This document shows, one piece after another, positions 1 through 6,317 of a stretch of 24,128 nt of DNA. The translations under genes and the position numbers were made by a program. Position 1 is the stretch's first letter; each line of letters begins with the position of its first letter. The notes under the pieces were generated by a model. The model searched no databases. It was not told the origin of the DNA and saw nothing but the letters and a program-made list of their open reading frames with translations. Location of the stretch: the NCBI GenBank assembly GCA_021851465.1, contig JAJZDL010000012.1, forward strand, positions 1 through 24,128, written 5' to 3'. This DNA is from Acidobacteriota bacterium (GTDB lineage Bacteria > Acidobacteriota > Terriglobia > Terriglobales > Acidobacteriaceae).

Positions 1-756
1 TGCGTCGAGACGCCCGCGACGTGGCAGCGCACGCGCTATTCGATGGGCTTGACGCACGCCTGGGCCGCGCGGTCGAAGGCATACTTTGCGGCGCACAAAG
101 ATGAAGCCCCCTGGGCCATCGATTTCCCTCGCGATGAGAGCTGCAATTCCGGGCGCAGCGAAGAGCCCCGCGAATTTTCCGCACCGCAACACTTTGCGGG
201 AAAGAGGCAGTGCCTCTTCGGGATCGTGCAGGGCGGCATGTACCCGGACCTGCGCCGCGAATCCGCCGAGCGCCTGGTCGAGATGGAGTTCGACGGCTAC
301 GCCATCGGCGGCCTGGCCGTCGGCGAGCCGCCTGCACTCACCCAAGAGATGATCGCCCGCACACTGGAGTATCTGCCCGCGGACAGGCCGCGCTACGTCA
401 TGGGCGTCGGCTACCCCGACCAGATCGAGCAGTTCGCGCGCATGGGCGTGGACATGATGGACTGCGTGCTGCCCACCCGCGCCGCACGCCACGGCCTGCT
501 CTTCCGCGCGCCCGAACCCGGCGAGAGCGAGGACGGCAGCGCCATTCGCATGAACATCAAGCGCGTGGAGTACGCCGAGGACCAGCGGCCCATCGACCCG
601 GCCTGCGCCTGCTCGGTCTGCCAGCGCTACACCCGCGCCTACCTGCGCCACCTCTTCGTATCGAAGGAGCCGCTGGGCGCCACTCTCAACTCCATCCACA
701 ACCTCTCCTTCTACCTCGACACCATGGCCCGCGTCCGCAACAGCCTTGCGGGATAG
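1..756 (+). CDS. tgt: tRNA-guanine transglycosylase (queuine/preQ1), 5' end outside window
   Basis: Tgt exchanges the wobble guanine of GUN-anticodon tRNAs for preQ1 in the queuosine pathway. The reading frame is open from base 1, so the gene begins upstream of the window and only the C-terminal part is visible. The substrate-binding motif GIVQGG is encoded at about 220-237, followed by YAIGGLAVGE. The segment DCVLPTRAARHG holds the nucleophile-region aspartate. The zinc site reads CACSVC followed by the conserved YLRHLF and the later histidine of NSIHNLSFY. Between the helix ending in FAAHK and QCLFGIVQGG lies an insertion of about 35 residues that ordinary Tgt proteins lack. The protein stops soon after the VRNSLAG helix, some 20 residues earlier than many homologues. 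queC and queE of the same pathway are 12 kb downstream. The family call is firm. Confidence 0.95.
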   Translation, partial: CVETPATWQRTRYSMGLTHAWAARSKAYFAAHKDEAPWAIDFPRDESCNSGRSEEPREFSAPQHFAGKRQCLFGIVQGGMYPDLRRESAERLVEMEFDGYAIGGLAVGEPPALTQEMIARTLEYLPADRPRYVMGVGYPDQIEQFARMGVDMMDCVLPTRAARHGLLFRAPEPGESEDGSAIRMNIKRVEYAEDQRPIDPACACSVCQRYTRAYLRHLFVSKEPLGATLNSIHNLSFYLDTMARVRNSLAG

Positions 757-844
757 CCGTGTTCCGGGGCCATCCAATCAAGCAAGCGTTGTCCTGCCGT
801 GCCTGCGAATGAGGATTGTGGCCCATGCTTCGGCACGGCTGGCG

Positions 845-850
845 TAAAAT
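845..850 (+). promoter_or_regulatory. -10-like hexamer directly before the small ORF at 857
   Basis: The hexamer TAAAAT ends exactly 6 nt before the ATG at 857. If it is a -10 box, transcription would start at or next to the A of the start codon and give a leaderless message. No clear Shine-Dalgarno and no convincing -35 are visible. The same arrangement recurs before several other genes in the window. Confidence 0.35.
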
Positions 851-856
851 TGCGTT

Positions 857-1099
857 ATGTCGCAGGAACCGGAGATAAAATCCGTGGAAAAACAGCAGAA
901 GCAGAGCGCGGCGCCCAGAGTGGATCCCGCCCACGCGCACGAGGCCGAGAGCGCACGGAGACGCCAGGCCCTCCTGCTGCAACGCGAACGCATCCTCTCC
1001 GAGCGCACCTCCAGCCCGCTGCGGCGCAGCGCACTGACCAACGCCCTGGCCGACATCGAGGAGAAGCTGGCCGAGCTTGGCTGGACGATCCACCTGTAA
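857..1099 (+). CDS. small charged helical protein, function unknown
   Basis: This is an 80-residue ORF that I do not recognise as a named family. It has a hydrophilic, lysine/glutamine-rich N-terminus (residues 1-30), then a long charged region rich in Arg, Glu, Leu and Ala. That region contains repeated RxxAL/QRERIL patterns and ends in a helix of the form LADIEEKLAELGW, so it is probably an alpha-helical hairpin or coiled coil. It has no signal peptide, membrane segment or cysteine. Codon third positions are GC-rich as in neighbouring real genes. It lies between tgt and a convergent SDR gene, with 29 bp to the SDR stop, so it is probably transcribed alone. The start is ATG 857, preceded by the -10-like hexamer but no Shine-Dalgarno. 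Confidence 0.7.
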   Translation: MSQEPEIKSVEKQQKQSAAPRVDPAHAHEAESARRRQALLLQRERILSERTSSPLRRSALTNALADIEEKLAELGWTIHL

Positions 1100-1128
1100 C
1101 GGGGCCTGGGTCGCTCGATGGCAAGCGC

Positions 1129-1902
1129 TCAGTCGTGGCGGTGGAAGACTGTCGAGTTGGCCTGGTCGATGGTGGTGAGCACGATGCTGTGGATGTTCAC
1201 ATGGGCGGGACGCGTGGCGGCCCAGAGGATCGCATCCGCGATGTCCTGCGGCGTGAGCGGCGTGATCTTCTCGTAGACCTTTGCCGCGCGCTGTTCGTCG
1301 CCGTGGAAGCGCACCCGGCTGAAGTCCGTCTCCGCCATGCCGGGATCGATCGATGTGACGCGCACGGCGGTGCCCATCAGGTCGATCTTGAGGCCCTCGC
1401 TGATGGCCTTCTCGGCGGCCTTGGTCGCGCAGTAGACCGCGCCGTTGGCGTAAGTAGTGTGCCCGGCGGTGGATCCCAGGTTGATGACATGGCCTGCGTT
1501 GCGGGCCACCATTCCGGGGACCACGGCGCGGCTGACCGAGAGCAAACCCTTCACGTTGGTGTCGATCATCTCGTCCCAGTCCCGCGGGTCGTCTTCGTAG
1601 AGCTTGGTGAGCCCTCGGCTGAGGCCGGCGTTGTTGACCAGAACGTCGATGGCGGCCCACTCCGGGGGCAGGCCGGCGATGGCCGCATCGACCGCTCCGC
1701 GGTCGCAAACATCCAGGCGGAAGGAGGAGACGGCCGAGGCGCCCGCGGCCATCAGAGGGGCTTCCATCTCCTGAAGCAACTCCAGACGCCGCGCACAGAG
1801 GAGCAGCCTCGCGCCCACACCTGCGAATGCAAACGCCGTGGCCCGGCCGATGCCGGAACTCGCCCCGGTAACCAGGACTGCCTTGCCTTCGAGAGGTCTC
1901 AT
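1129..1902 (-). CDS. short-chain dehydrogenase/reductase, YdfG-like
   Basis: This is a classical SDR of 257 residues, a soluble NAD(P)-dependent oxidoreductase. The Rossmann cofactor motif TGASSGIG is at residues 12-19, the structural NNAG at 90-93, and the catalytic Ser/Tyr/Lys triad at S144 (NLGSTAG), Y157 and K161 (YCATK). The C-terminal part (LTPQDIADAILWAATRPAHVNIHS) resembles the YdfG group, which oxidises serine, threonine and 3-hydroxy acids; the actual substrate is inference. I chose ATG 1902, which puts MRPLEGKAVLVTG at the N-terminus. The frame stays open to 2076, but the extra 58 residues run through the terminator hairpin of the upstream gene and look non-coding. It converges on the small ORF ending at 1099. 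Confidence 0.9.
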   Translation of the reverse strand: MRPLEGKAVLVTGASSGIGRATAFAFAGVGARLLLCARRLELLQEMEAPLMAAGASAVSSFRLDVCDRGAVDAAIAGLPPEWAAIDVLVNNAGLSRGLTKLYEDDPRDWDEMIDTNVKGLLSVSRAVVPGMVARNAGHVINLGSTAGHTTYANGAVYCATKAAEKAISEGLKIDLMGTAVRVTSIDPGMAETDFSRVRFHGDEQRAAKVYEKITPLTPQDIADAILWAATRPAHVNIHSIVLTTIDQANSTVFHRHD

Positions 1903-1908
1903 TCTTCT

Positions 1909-1937
1909 TTTATAACCCCGCGCCCACCACCGATGAA
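1909..1937 (-). promoter_or_regulatory. candidate promoter of the SDR gene
   Basis: On the minus strand TTCATC (1932-1937), a 17-bp spacer and TATAAA (1909-1914) stand 6 nt before the ATG at 1902. The same TTCATC-17-TAnnnn arrangement occurs before ruvA. The -35 match to consensus is weak, so this is a candidate only. The 6 nt between hexamer and start codon (AGAAGA) could also serve as a weak ribosome binding site. Confidence 0.35.
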
Positions 1938-1940
1938 AAT

Positions 1941-1969
1941 CGAGAGGGCCACCTGTGGCGGCCCTCTCG
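1941..1969 (-). terminator. Rho-independent terminator after the GvpL/F gene
   Basis: A perfect 10-bp inverted repeat (CGAGAGGGCC at 1941-1950, GGCCCTCTCG at 1960-1969) with a 9-nt loop lies 66 bp past the stop of the GvpL/F-like gene. Read on the minus strand it is followed by ATTTTCAT, a short T-rich tail. Stem strength and position fit an intrinsic terminator for that gene and would insulate the SDR gene downstream. Confidence 0.75.
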
Positions 1970-2035
1970 ATGGAATCCAGCAACGTGTCTATCTCCTCGA
2001 CGATGGAAGGCTCGCGGTTTACGCGGCCCTCTGCG

Positions 2036-2773
2036 TTATGCGCTGTGCTGAAGCGAAGCCGAGTGGCGCTGCACAAAGTGGTAGGGCGGCCAGGGACCGG
2101 ACAACTGCATCCGGTACTCCTTCATCTCCAGCGTCGCCGACGAGTACTTGTTCTGGTAGCGCTCTACCGTCTTGTTGTCGATCAGGTGGGCGATGTCCAG
2201 CAGCATCTTGCCGGAGTCCATCCGTTTGCAGGTGATCTCCTCGGCGATGGGGAGGAACATGCGATGCATCTGCACCGACAGGGCGCGCGCCCGCGACTGG
2301 CGCTCCCGCTGTCGGGCCGCGCTCTCGCGCAGGCTGGTCAGATACTGCTGGCCGACCGTCATGTCTCGCGTTGAGGTGCCCGGACAGGTGTCGTCCACCA
2401 GCACCTTCAAGTGCATCTCCGCCTTGCCGCGCAGCCGCTCCACGTTGGCCGTGAAGTGCCGCTGGTTGGAGCGGACTGACCGGCGCAGCGCGTCGTCGTC
2501 GGCAAAGGTGGTGCCAAAGCGGAAGGGAAGCACGGTGGAGAGTTTGAAGCAGTCCGCAATCACGCGACCGTGGTCCTTGGCTGCGTTCTGATCCATGCGG
2601 GCAGAGTCCTCCGGCGTGTGTTCGGAGACGATGACAGCCAGATCGCTGGCCGGAAACAGGAAGGTCTGGTTGCCGAAGAGGCCCGCGATTCCAGCAAGCG
2701 GCGTCGGACGGCGGTGGCGGCAAAACTCAGGAAATGCGTTTCGTTCTGCAATGCAGTAGGCGTACCAAGTCAT
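2036..2773 (-). CDS. GvpL/GvpF family protein (gas vesicle type), orphan
   Basis: The protein has 245 residues and carries the hallmarks of the GvpL/GvpF family: an N-terminal YAYCI strand, the VLPFRFGTTFADD segment around residues 81-93, a long charged helical middle (ESAARQRERQSRARAL), and the C-terminal signature LSGPWPPYHFV around 224-234. In gas-vesicle producers these proteins are accessory factors that bind the shell protein GvpA during assembly. No gvpA, gvpN or other gas vesicle gene is visible here; the neighbours are an SDR gene and a Y-family polymerase. The role in this organism is therefore unknown. Start ATG 2773 has a good ribosome binding site (GAGTGAGGAA). A terminator follows the stop. 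Confidence 0.88.
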   Translation of the reverse strand: MTWYAYCIAERNAFPEFCRHRRPTPLAGIAGLFGNQTFLFPASDLAVIVSEHTPEDSARMDQNAAKDHGRVIADCFKLSTVLPFRFGTTFADDDALRRSVRSNQRHFTANVERLRGKAEMHLKVLVDDTCPGTSTRDMTVGQQYLTSLRESAARQRERQSRARALSVQMHRMFLPIAEEITCKRMDSGKMLLDIAHLIDNKTVERYQNKYSSATLEMKEYRMQLSGPWPPYHFVQRHSASLQHSA

Positions 2774-3102
2774 TGTTCCTCACTCTAAAGCGCACTGATA
2801 TAAAACCCTTCGCCTGTGGAAAGGGCGGTCTAGAAACCAAATTAGCCATCCGGGAATTGTCCAGGGAATCCGGGCGAAATCCGGCTACAACCTGATTCTG
2901 AGTCATGGTGGGTATATTTGAGAGCTTTTTGGAACCGAATCGGATAGTAAGCCCATCGCGGGACGATTGGCAAGACTAAATTGGCGGGGTGGATCGCTTC
3001 GACAGAAAGGCCTGGGCCATGCCCCTGCGGAGAGGGGCCTGGCAACCCAGGCGTGCTGGAAAAGCCCCCTGGAAGTCCTGTATTTTATTGAACTGTGTAT
3101 GG
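2774..3102. other. intergenic stretch, 329 bp, AT-richer than neighbours
   Basis: No convincing ORF lies here. It holds the upstream region of the GvpL/F gene (including TTTTATATC about 25 bp before its ATG, a possible -10) and, near its other end, a strong hairpin at 3010-3052 beyond the stop of the polymerase gene. The segment AATCCGG occurs twice within 2870-2890 in a loosely repetitive patch. Nothing else could be identified. Confidence 0.5.
3010..3052 (-). terminator. hairpin downstream of the Y-family polymerase gene
   Basis: The outer stem is GCCTGGG (3010-3016) with CCCAGGC (3046-3052). It encloses an inner stem of GCCCCT with AGGGGC closed by a 6-nt loop, plus flanking CCA/TGG pairs and one mismatch. 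On the minus strand it lies 51 bp past the polymerase stop and is followed by CTTTCTGTC, a weak pyrimidine tail. A terminator is the simplest reading; the poor T-tract keeps confidence moderate. Confidence 0.45.
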
Positions 3103-4473
3103 TTACACGTAATCGACACCAAACTTTACGGGGATCTGGGTGAAGGCGATGCGCGTCGGCGCGGACTCCTTTGCCGCCAGCATTCCCGCAAGGTGCAGGG
3201 TGGCAAGCCCGTACTTCCGGTTCAGCCGGTCCATGGTGGCGGCCAGCTCCGCGCGGTTGTTGGGATCGGCAAAGAGCGGGGCTTGCAGATCGCTCTCCGC
3301 GATCAGGTTGTGCAGGGTCACGGCGACGTGGAAGGGACGAGCAAACTCTGCCCCCTGGGGGCGCAGGGCCCATGCGCCACGCAACGCTTCGAGCAGAGTC
3401 AGGGTGTCCTGGCAGGGTGCGAAGCGCGCCTCCATCGCCCAGCCGGAGTGGCGCAGCCCGCTGAAGTGCTTCTTCGCGCGCCTGCCCGCGTTCTCGGCCT
3501 GCGAGACCTGCTCCCGCGTCAGCGCGTAGCGGATGGTCACGCCCATCGCGCTGGCGGTCAGGCGCTCCATGCGCAGGCGCATCGCGGCCTTGTGCAGCAG
3601 CTTGTGCGCCACCGCCCAGGCGCCCTCCGGCGTGCGGTGCTCCGGGCCGAGGACATGGGAGTGGCCGAGCGACTTCTGCACGCCGCTGTCGATGGGCGCG
3701 CCGTCGTCGCCGGTCTCCGCGCCACGCAGCCAGTGGTAGAGGCGGTCGCCCCAGACGGAGTTCCACAGAGCGTGCATCCCCGCGCGGTCGAGCGCGAGGA
3801 GCTGCGGCATGGTGAAGATGCCCTTCGCGTTCAGCCGCGCCTCGGTGCGCGCGCCGACGCCGATCAGGTCGCGCAGCTCGATGTGCGCGATGGCTCGGGG
3901 AAGCTGCGAGGGAAGCAGGCCGATCAGGCCGTCGGGCTTCTGCATGTCGCTGGCGATCTTGGCGAGGAAGCGGTTAGGGGCCATGCCGATGGAGCAGCGC
4001 AGCGACTCGCCCACATCGTCCTTGATCGCCTGCTTGATGGCCAGTGCGATCTGGCGCGCGCGCGGAGGCTCCCGCTCGCGGCCCATCAGCTCGCAGACCA
4101 TCTCATCGATCGACGGCGTGTGCGCGACGGGGCAGCAGCGCTCGACCGCCTGCGCGATGCGCCGCGAGTAGTCGGCGTAGACGCCGTGCTCGCCCATGAC
4201 GAGGATGATCTGCGGGCAGAGTCGCTTGGCCTCGCCGACCTGCGTGCCGGTCTTGATGCCCAGCGCCTTCGCCTCGTAGCTGGCCGCGATGCAGCAGGTG
4301 GTGTCGGCGTGGGTGGGCACAACGGCAAGTGGCCGCCCGCGATACTCCGGGTGCAACTGCTGCTCCACCGACGCGAAGAAGCTGTTGAGGTCGATGTGCA
4401 GGAAGGCGAAGCGGTCGGGTTGCAGGCCGGGTTGGGGATCGGGTTCGGAGATCATGGGGCCATGCGCCTCCAT
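3103..4473 (-). CDS. Y-family DNA polymerase, DinB/Pol IV-like
   Basis: This is a 456-residue translesion polymerase of the Y family, which copies past damaged template bases with low fidelity. The palm motif HIDLNSFFASVEQ supplies the first catalytic aspartate (D28), and SIDE at 121-124 supplies D123 and E124. The fingers motif CIAASYEAKALGI and the helix-hairpin-helix region LRDLIGVGARTEARL are present. The little-finger region runs to the C-terminus. After SIDE the sequence reads MVCEL rather than the common AYLD, so it is a divergent subgroup of DinB rather than a close relative of E. coli Pol IV. Start choice is open: ATG 4473 follows a TATAAT hexamer by 8 nt, while ATG 4455 has GGAGG 11 nt upstream. 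It appears to be monocistronic. Confidence 0.87.
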   Translation of the reverse strand: MEAHGPMISEPDPQPGLQPDRFAFLHIDLNSFFASVEQQLHPEYRGRPLAVVPTHADTTCCIAASYEAKALGIKTGTQVGEAKRLCPQIILVMGEHGVYADYSRRIAQAVERCCPVAHTPSIDEMVCELMGREREPPRARQIALAIKQAIKDDVGESLRCSIGMAPNRFLAKIASDMQKPDGLIGLLPSQLPRAIAHIELRDLIGVGARTEARLNAKGIFTMPQLLALDRAGMHALWNSVWGDRLYHWLRGAETGDDGAPIDSGVQKSLGHSHVLGPEHRTPEGAWAVAHKLLHKAAMRLRMERLTASAMGVTIRYALTREQVSQAENAGRRAKKHFSGLRHSGWAMEARFAPCQDTLTLLEALRGAWALRPQGAEFARPFHVAVTLHNLIAESDLQAPLFADPNNRAELAATMDRLNRKYGLATLHLAGMLAAKESAPTRIAFTQIPVKFGVDYV

Positions 4474-4481
4474 CGCCCTCC

Positions 4482-4487
4482 ATTATA
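4482..4487 (-). promoter_or_regulatory. perfect -10 hexamer before the Y-family polymerase gene
   Basis: Minus-strand TATAAT stands 8 nt before the ATG at 4473. The A-rich sequence upstream (AATAAAAAGCGAA) makes a promoter likely, though the best -35 candidate (GCGACA) would need a 19-bp spacer. If used, the transcript would start within a few bases of the first ATG. That favours either a nearly leaderless message or use of the internal ATG at 4455. Confidence 0.5.
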
Positions 4488-4657
4488 TTCGCTTTTTATT
4501 TGCTATTGTCGCCTGGCGCCCCGCAAGGGAGGTGAAGCTGTGTCGAACCCTGCGGCGCGCTCCGCGGCAGGCGATGGGCGTGCTTGCGCTCCAGGCCGGA
4601 GCGTGGCTGGCATCCTGCGCGCCGATCTATCTTCTCCATCTGTAAACAGAGAAGGCT

Positions 4658-6175
4658 TCAGTTGGGGCGGGCGATGGGCAGGGTGAAGGTGAAGACGGAG
4701 CCGTGGCCGATCTGGCTGGTGACGGCGATGGTGCCGCCGTGGGCGCTGACGATGGCGCGGCAGATGGCCAGGCCCATGCCGGTGCCGCTGACCCGGCTGC
4801 GCTGCCCCTGGCCGCGGTAGAACTTGTCGAAGATGAGGCTCTGCTCCATCGGGTCGATGCCTGCCCCGCGGTCGGCGACGCTGATGGCGAGCATCTCCTT
4901 TTGAGGGTCGGCGGAGATGAAGATGGGCTGGTCCACCGGCGAGTACTTGGCGGCGTTGCCCAGCAGGTTGGCCAGCACCTTCTCGATCCAGGCCTTGTCG
5001 GCGAGGACGTTGGGCAGGAAGCTGGAGAGGGAGACGCGGAAGTCGCGCTCTGGCTGGCCGGCGCGGCACTGCTCGACCGCAGCGTAGATGAGGGCGGCGA
5101 TGGGCTGCGGCTTCAGGTCGAGCTGTACCTTGTGCGCGTCGAGCTGGGCCATCTCGACGGCCTGTTCGATGAGGCGGTTGAGGCGGTCGGACTCCTCGTC
5201 GATGACGGTGAGCAGGTCCTTGCGCGCGGGTGCATCGAGGGTCTGCTGGGAGAGCAGCGCGCTGATGGATGCCTTGATGGAGGTGAGCGGCGTGCGCAGC
5301 TCGTGGGTGACGGAGTCGAGCAGGGCGGTGCGCAGGCGCTCGGTTTCTTTGGCGGCCTTGGAGCGGGCGCTGTCTTCCAGCGCCTCGGCGCGCTCGATGG
5401 ACATCGCCACCAGCCCGCTGAGGCCCTCCATCGTCTCGCGCGAGAGCGAGACGGCCTCCAGCAGCACCACGCCGCTGGGGCGCACTCCGACGCGCAGGGG
5501 AATGGCGACTGGAAGGCCTTCGTCCGGCGGACGGAAGGTGGGCTGCATCATGGCCTCGCGCAGGTCGTTGACGATCTCCGAGCGGGTGCGCTCGGCCCCG
5601 TCGGCGCTCGGCGGCGCGTCTCTGGAGTTCCAAGCCACATGCGGGTTGGAGATGCGCTTGGGGTCGGAGAGATAGATGCGGTCGCCGTCGGCGAGATAGA
5701 GCGTGACGGCCGGGCTGTTGAAGGCGTTGGCCACGCTCGATGGGATGAAGTTGAGCAGTTGGGCGACGTTCTCCGGTTGCAGCAGTTGGCGGCCCAGGCG
5801 GTAGAGCATCTCCGATTCCAGGCGGCGCGTATCGGCCTCATGCGACTCCTCGCGGATGCGCGACGCGAGGTGGCTGGCGTAGATCGAGGTGCCGAGAAAG
5901 GCGAAGAGCGCGACCCAGTTCTGCGTGTCTGCGATGGTGAAGGTGCCGATGGGCGGCAGAAAATAGTAGTTGAAGAGGGCGGTGGCGGCAAACGAGGCGA
6001 CAAGGGCGTAGCGCAGCCCCCAGCTGCCGGCGACAACCAGCACCAGAAGAAGCAGCGTGAGAGCGACGGTGGTGTTGTTTGCGCGGTAGTAGTGGTGATA
6101 CAGGGCTACAATACTGGCAAGCCCGCTCGCGATCAGCAGCCAGCGCACCGCCTCGACCATGCGTTTAAGGGACAT
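4658..6175 (-). CDS. KdpD C-terminal half: membrane sensor histidine kinase (DUF4118-GAF-HisKA-HATPase)
   Basis: This 505-residue membrane histidine kinase matches the second half of KdpD. From the N-terminus it has four closely spaced hydrophobic helices with the KdpD-type loop FNYYFLPPIGTFTI (DUF4118), a GAF-like region around residues 125-265, the phosphoacceptor box THELRTPLTSIKAS with H291, and an ATPase domain with LANLLGNAAKYSP (N box), DRGAGID (G1), FDKFYRG (F box) and GTGMGLAICRAIV (G2). The P-loop/Usp half of KdpD is absent here and is encoded divergently from 6318. It probably phosphorylates KdpE at 7500. ATG 6175 is chosen because a TACAAT hexamer sits 8 nt upstream; GTG 6202 and ATG 6160 are alternatives. 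No clear Shine-Dalgarno precedes any of them. Confidence 0.92.
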   Translation of the reverse strand: MSLKRMVEAVRWLLIASGLASIVALYHHYYRANNTTVALTLLLLVLVVAGSWGLRYALVASFAATALFNYYFLPPIGTFTIADTQNWVALFAFLGTSIYASHLASRIREESHEADTRRLESEMLYRLGRQLLQPENVAQLLNFIPSSVANAFNSPAVTLYLADGDRIYLSDPKRISNPHVAWNSRDAPPSADGAERTRSEIVNDLREAMMQPTFRPPDEGLPVAIPLRVGVRPSGVVLLEAVSLSRETMEGLSGLVAMSIERAEALEDSARSKAAKETERLRTALLDSVTHELRTPLTSIKASISALLSQQTLDAPARKDLLTVIDEESDRLNRLIEQAVEMAQLDAHKVQLDLKPQPIAALIYAAVEQCRAGQPERDFRVSLSSFLPNVLADKAWIEKVLANLLGNAAKYSPVDQPIFISADPQKEMLAISVADRGAGIDPMEQSLIFDKFYRGQGQRSRVSGTGMGLAICRAIVSAHGGTIAVTSQIGHGSVFTFTLPIARPN

Positions 6176-6183
6176 TGATAGAA

Positions 6184-6189
6184 ATTGTA
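6184..6189 (-). promoter_or_regulatory. -10-like hexamer before the KdpD C-terminal kinase gene
   Basis: Minus-strand TACAAT ends 8 nt before ATG 6175. No good -35 hexamer is visible at 16-18 bp. It is listed because the same spacing recurs at other starts in this window and because it helps decide the start codon. Confidence 0.3.
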
Positions 6190-6217
6190 TCGAGCATCTC
6201 ACCCCCAGGATTGGGAA

Positions 6218-6239
6218 CTTACGACCTTTTAACGGGTTC
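6218..6239 (+). promoter_or_regulatory. candidate KdpE operator in the divergent kdpD region (two 11-bp direct repeats)
   Basis: Two adjacent 11-bp units, CTTACGACCTT (6218-6228) and TTAACGGGTTC (6229-6239), share the pattern [CT]T[TA]ACG with a conserved T near the end. Their spacing and pattern match the repeats at 8244-8287 before the kdpF-A-B-C genes. OmpR/PhoB-family regulators bind such head-to-tail 11-bp repeats. The array ends 4 bp before a possible -35 of the plus-strand gene, the usual activator position. This suggests autoregulation of the sensor/regulator genes by KdpE; binding is inference. Confidence 0.5.
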
Positions 6240-6243
6240 CTCC

Positions 6244-6271
6244 TTTATAAAACAGGTTGAACGGATATACT
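6244..6271 (+). promoter_or_regulatory. candidate promoter of the KdpD N-terminal gene and kdpE
   Basis: TTTATA (6244-6249), a 16-bp spacer and TATACT (6266-6271) form a fair promoter, about 46 bp before ATG 6318. The direct-repeat array at 6218-6239 lies immediately upstream. The -35 matches consensus at 4 of 6 positions. Confidence 0.45.
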
Positions 6272-6317
6272 CGTCGCGAGTTGCAGCGGCGAGAGAAAAC
6301 GATTTAGAGCGAGTTCA

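Noticed and set aside
2989..4686. Long plus-strand open frame (565 codons) opposite the Y-family polymerase
   Set aside because: It is antisense to the catalytic polymerase gene, and its translation is compositionally biased with no recognisable domain.
4540..4686. GTG-started 48-residue ORF with a good-looking GGGAGG ribosome binding site
   Set aside because: The peptide has no helix, signal or family pattern and runs into the antisense of the kinase gene. The purine-rich motif is probably chance in the intergenic gap between two minus-strand genes.
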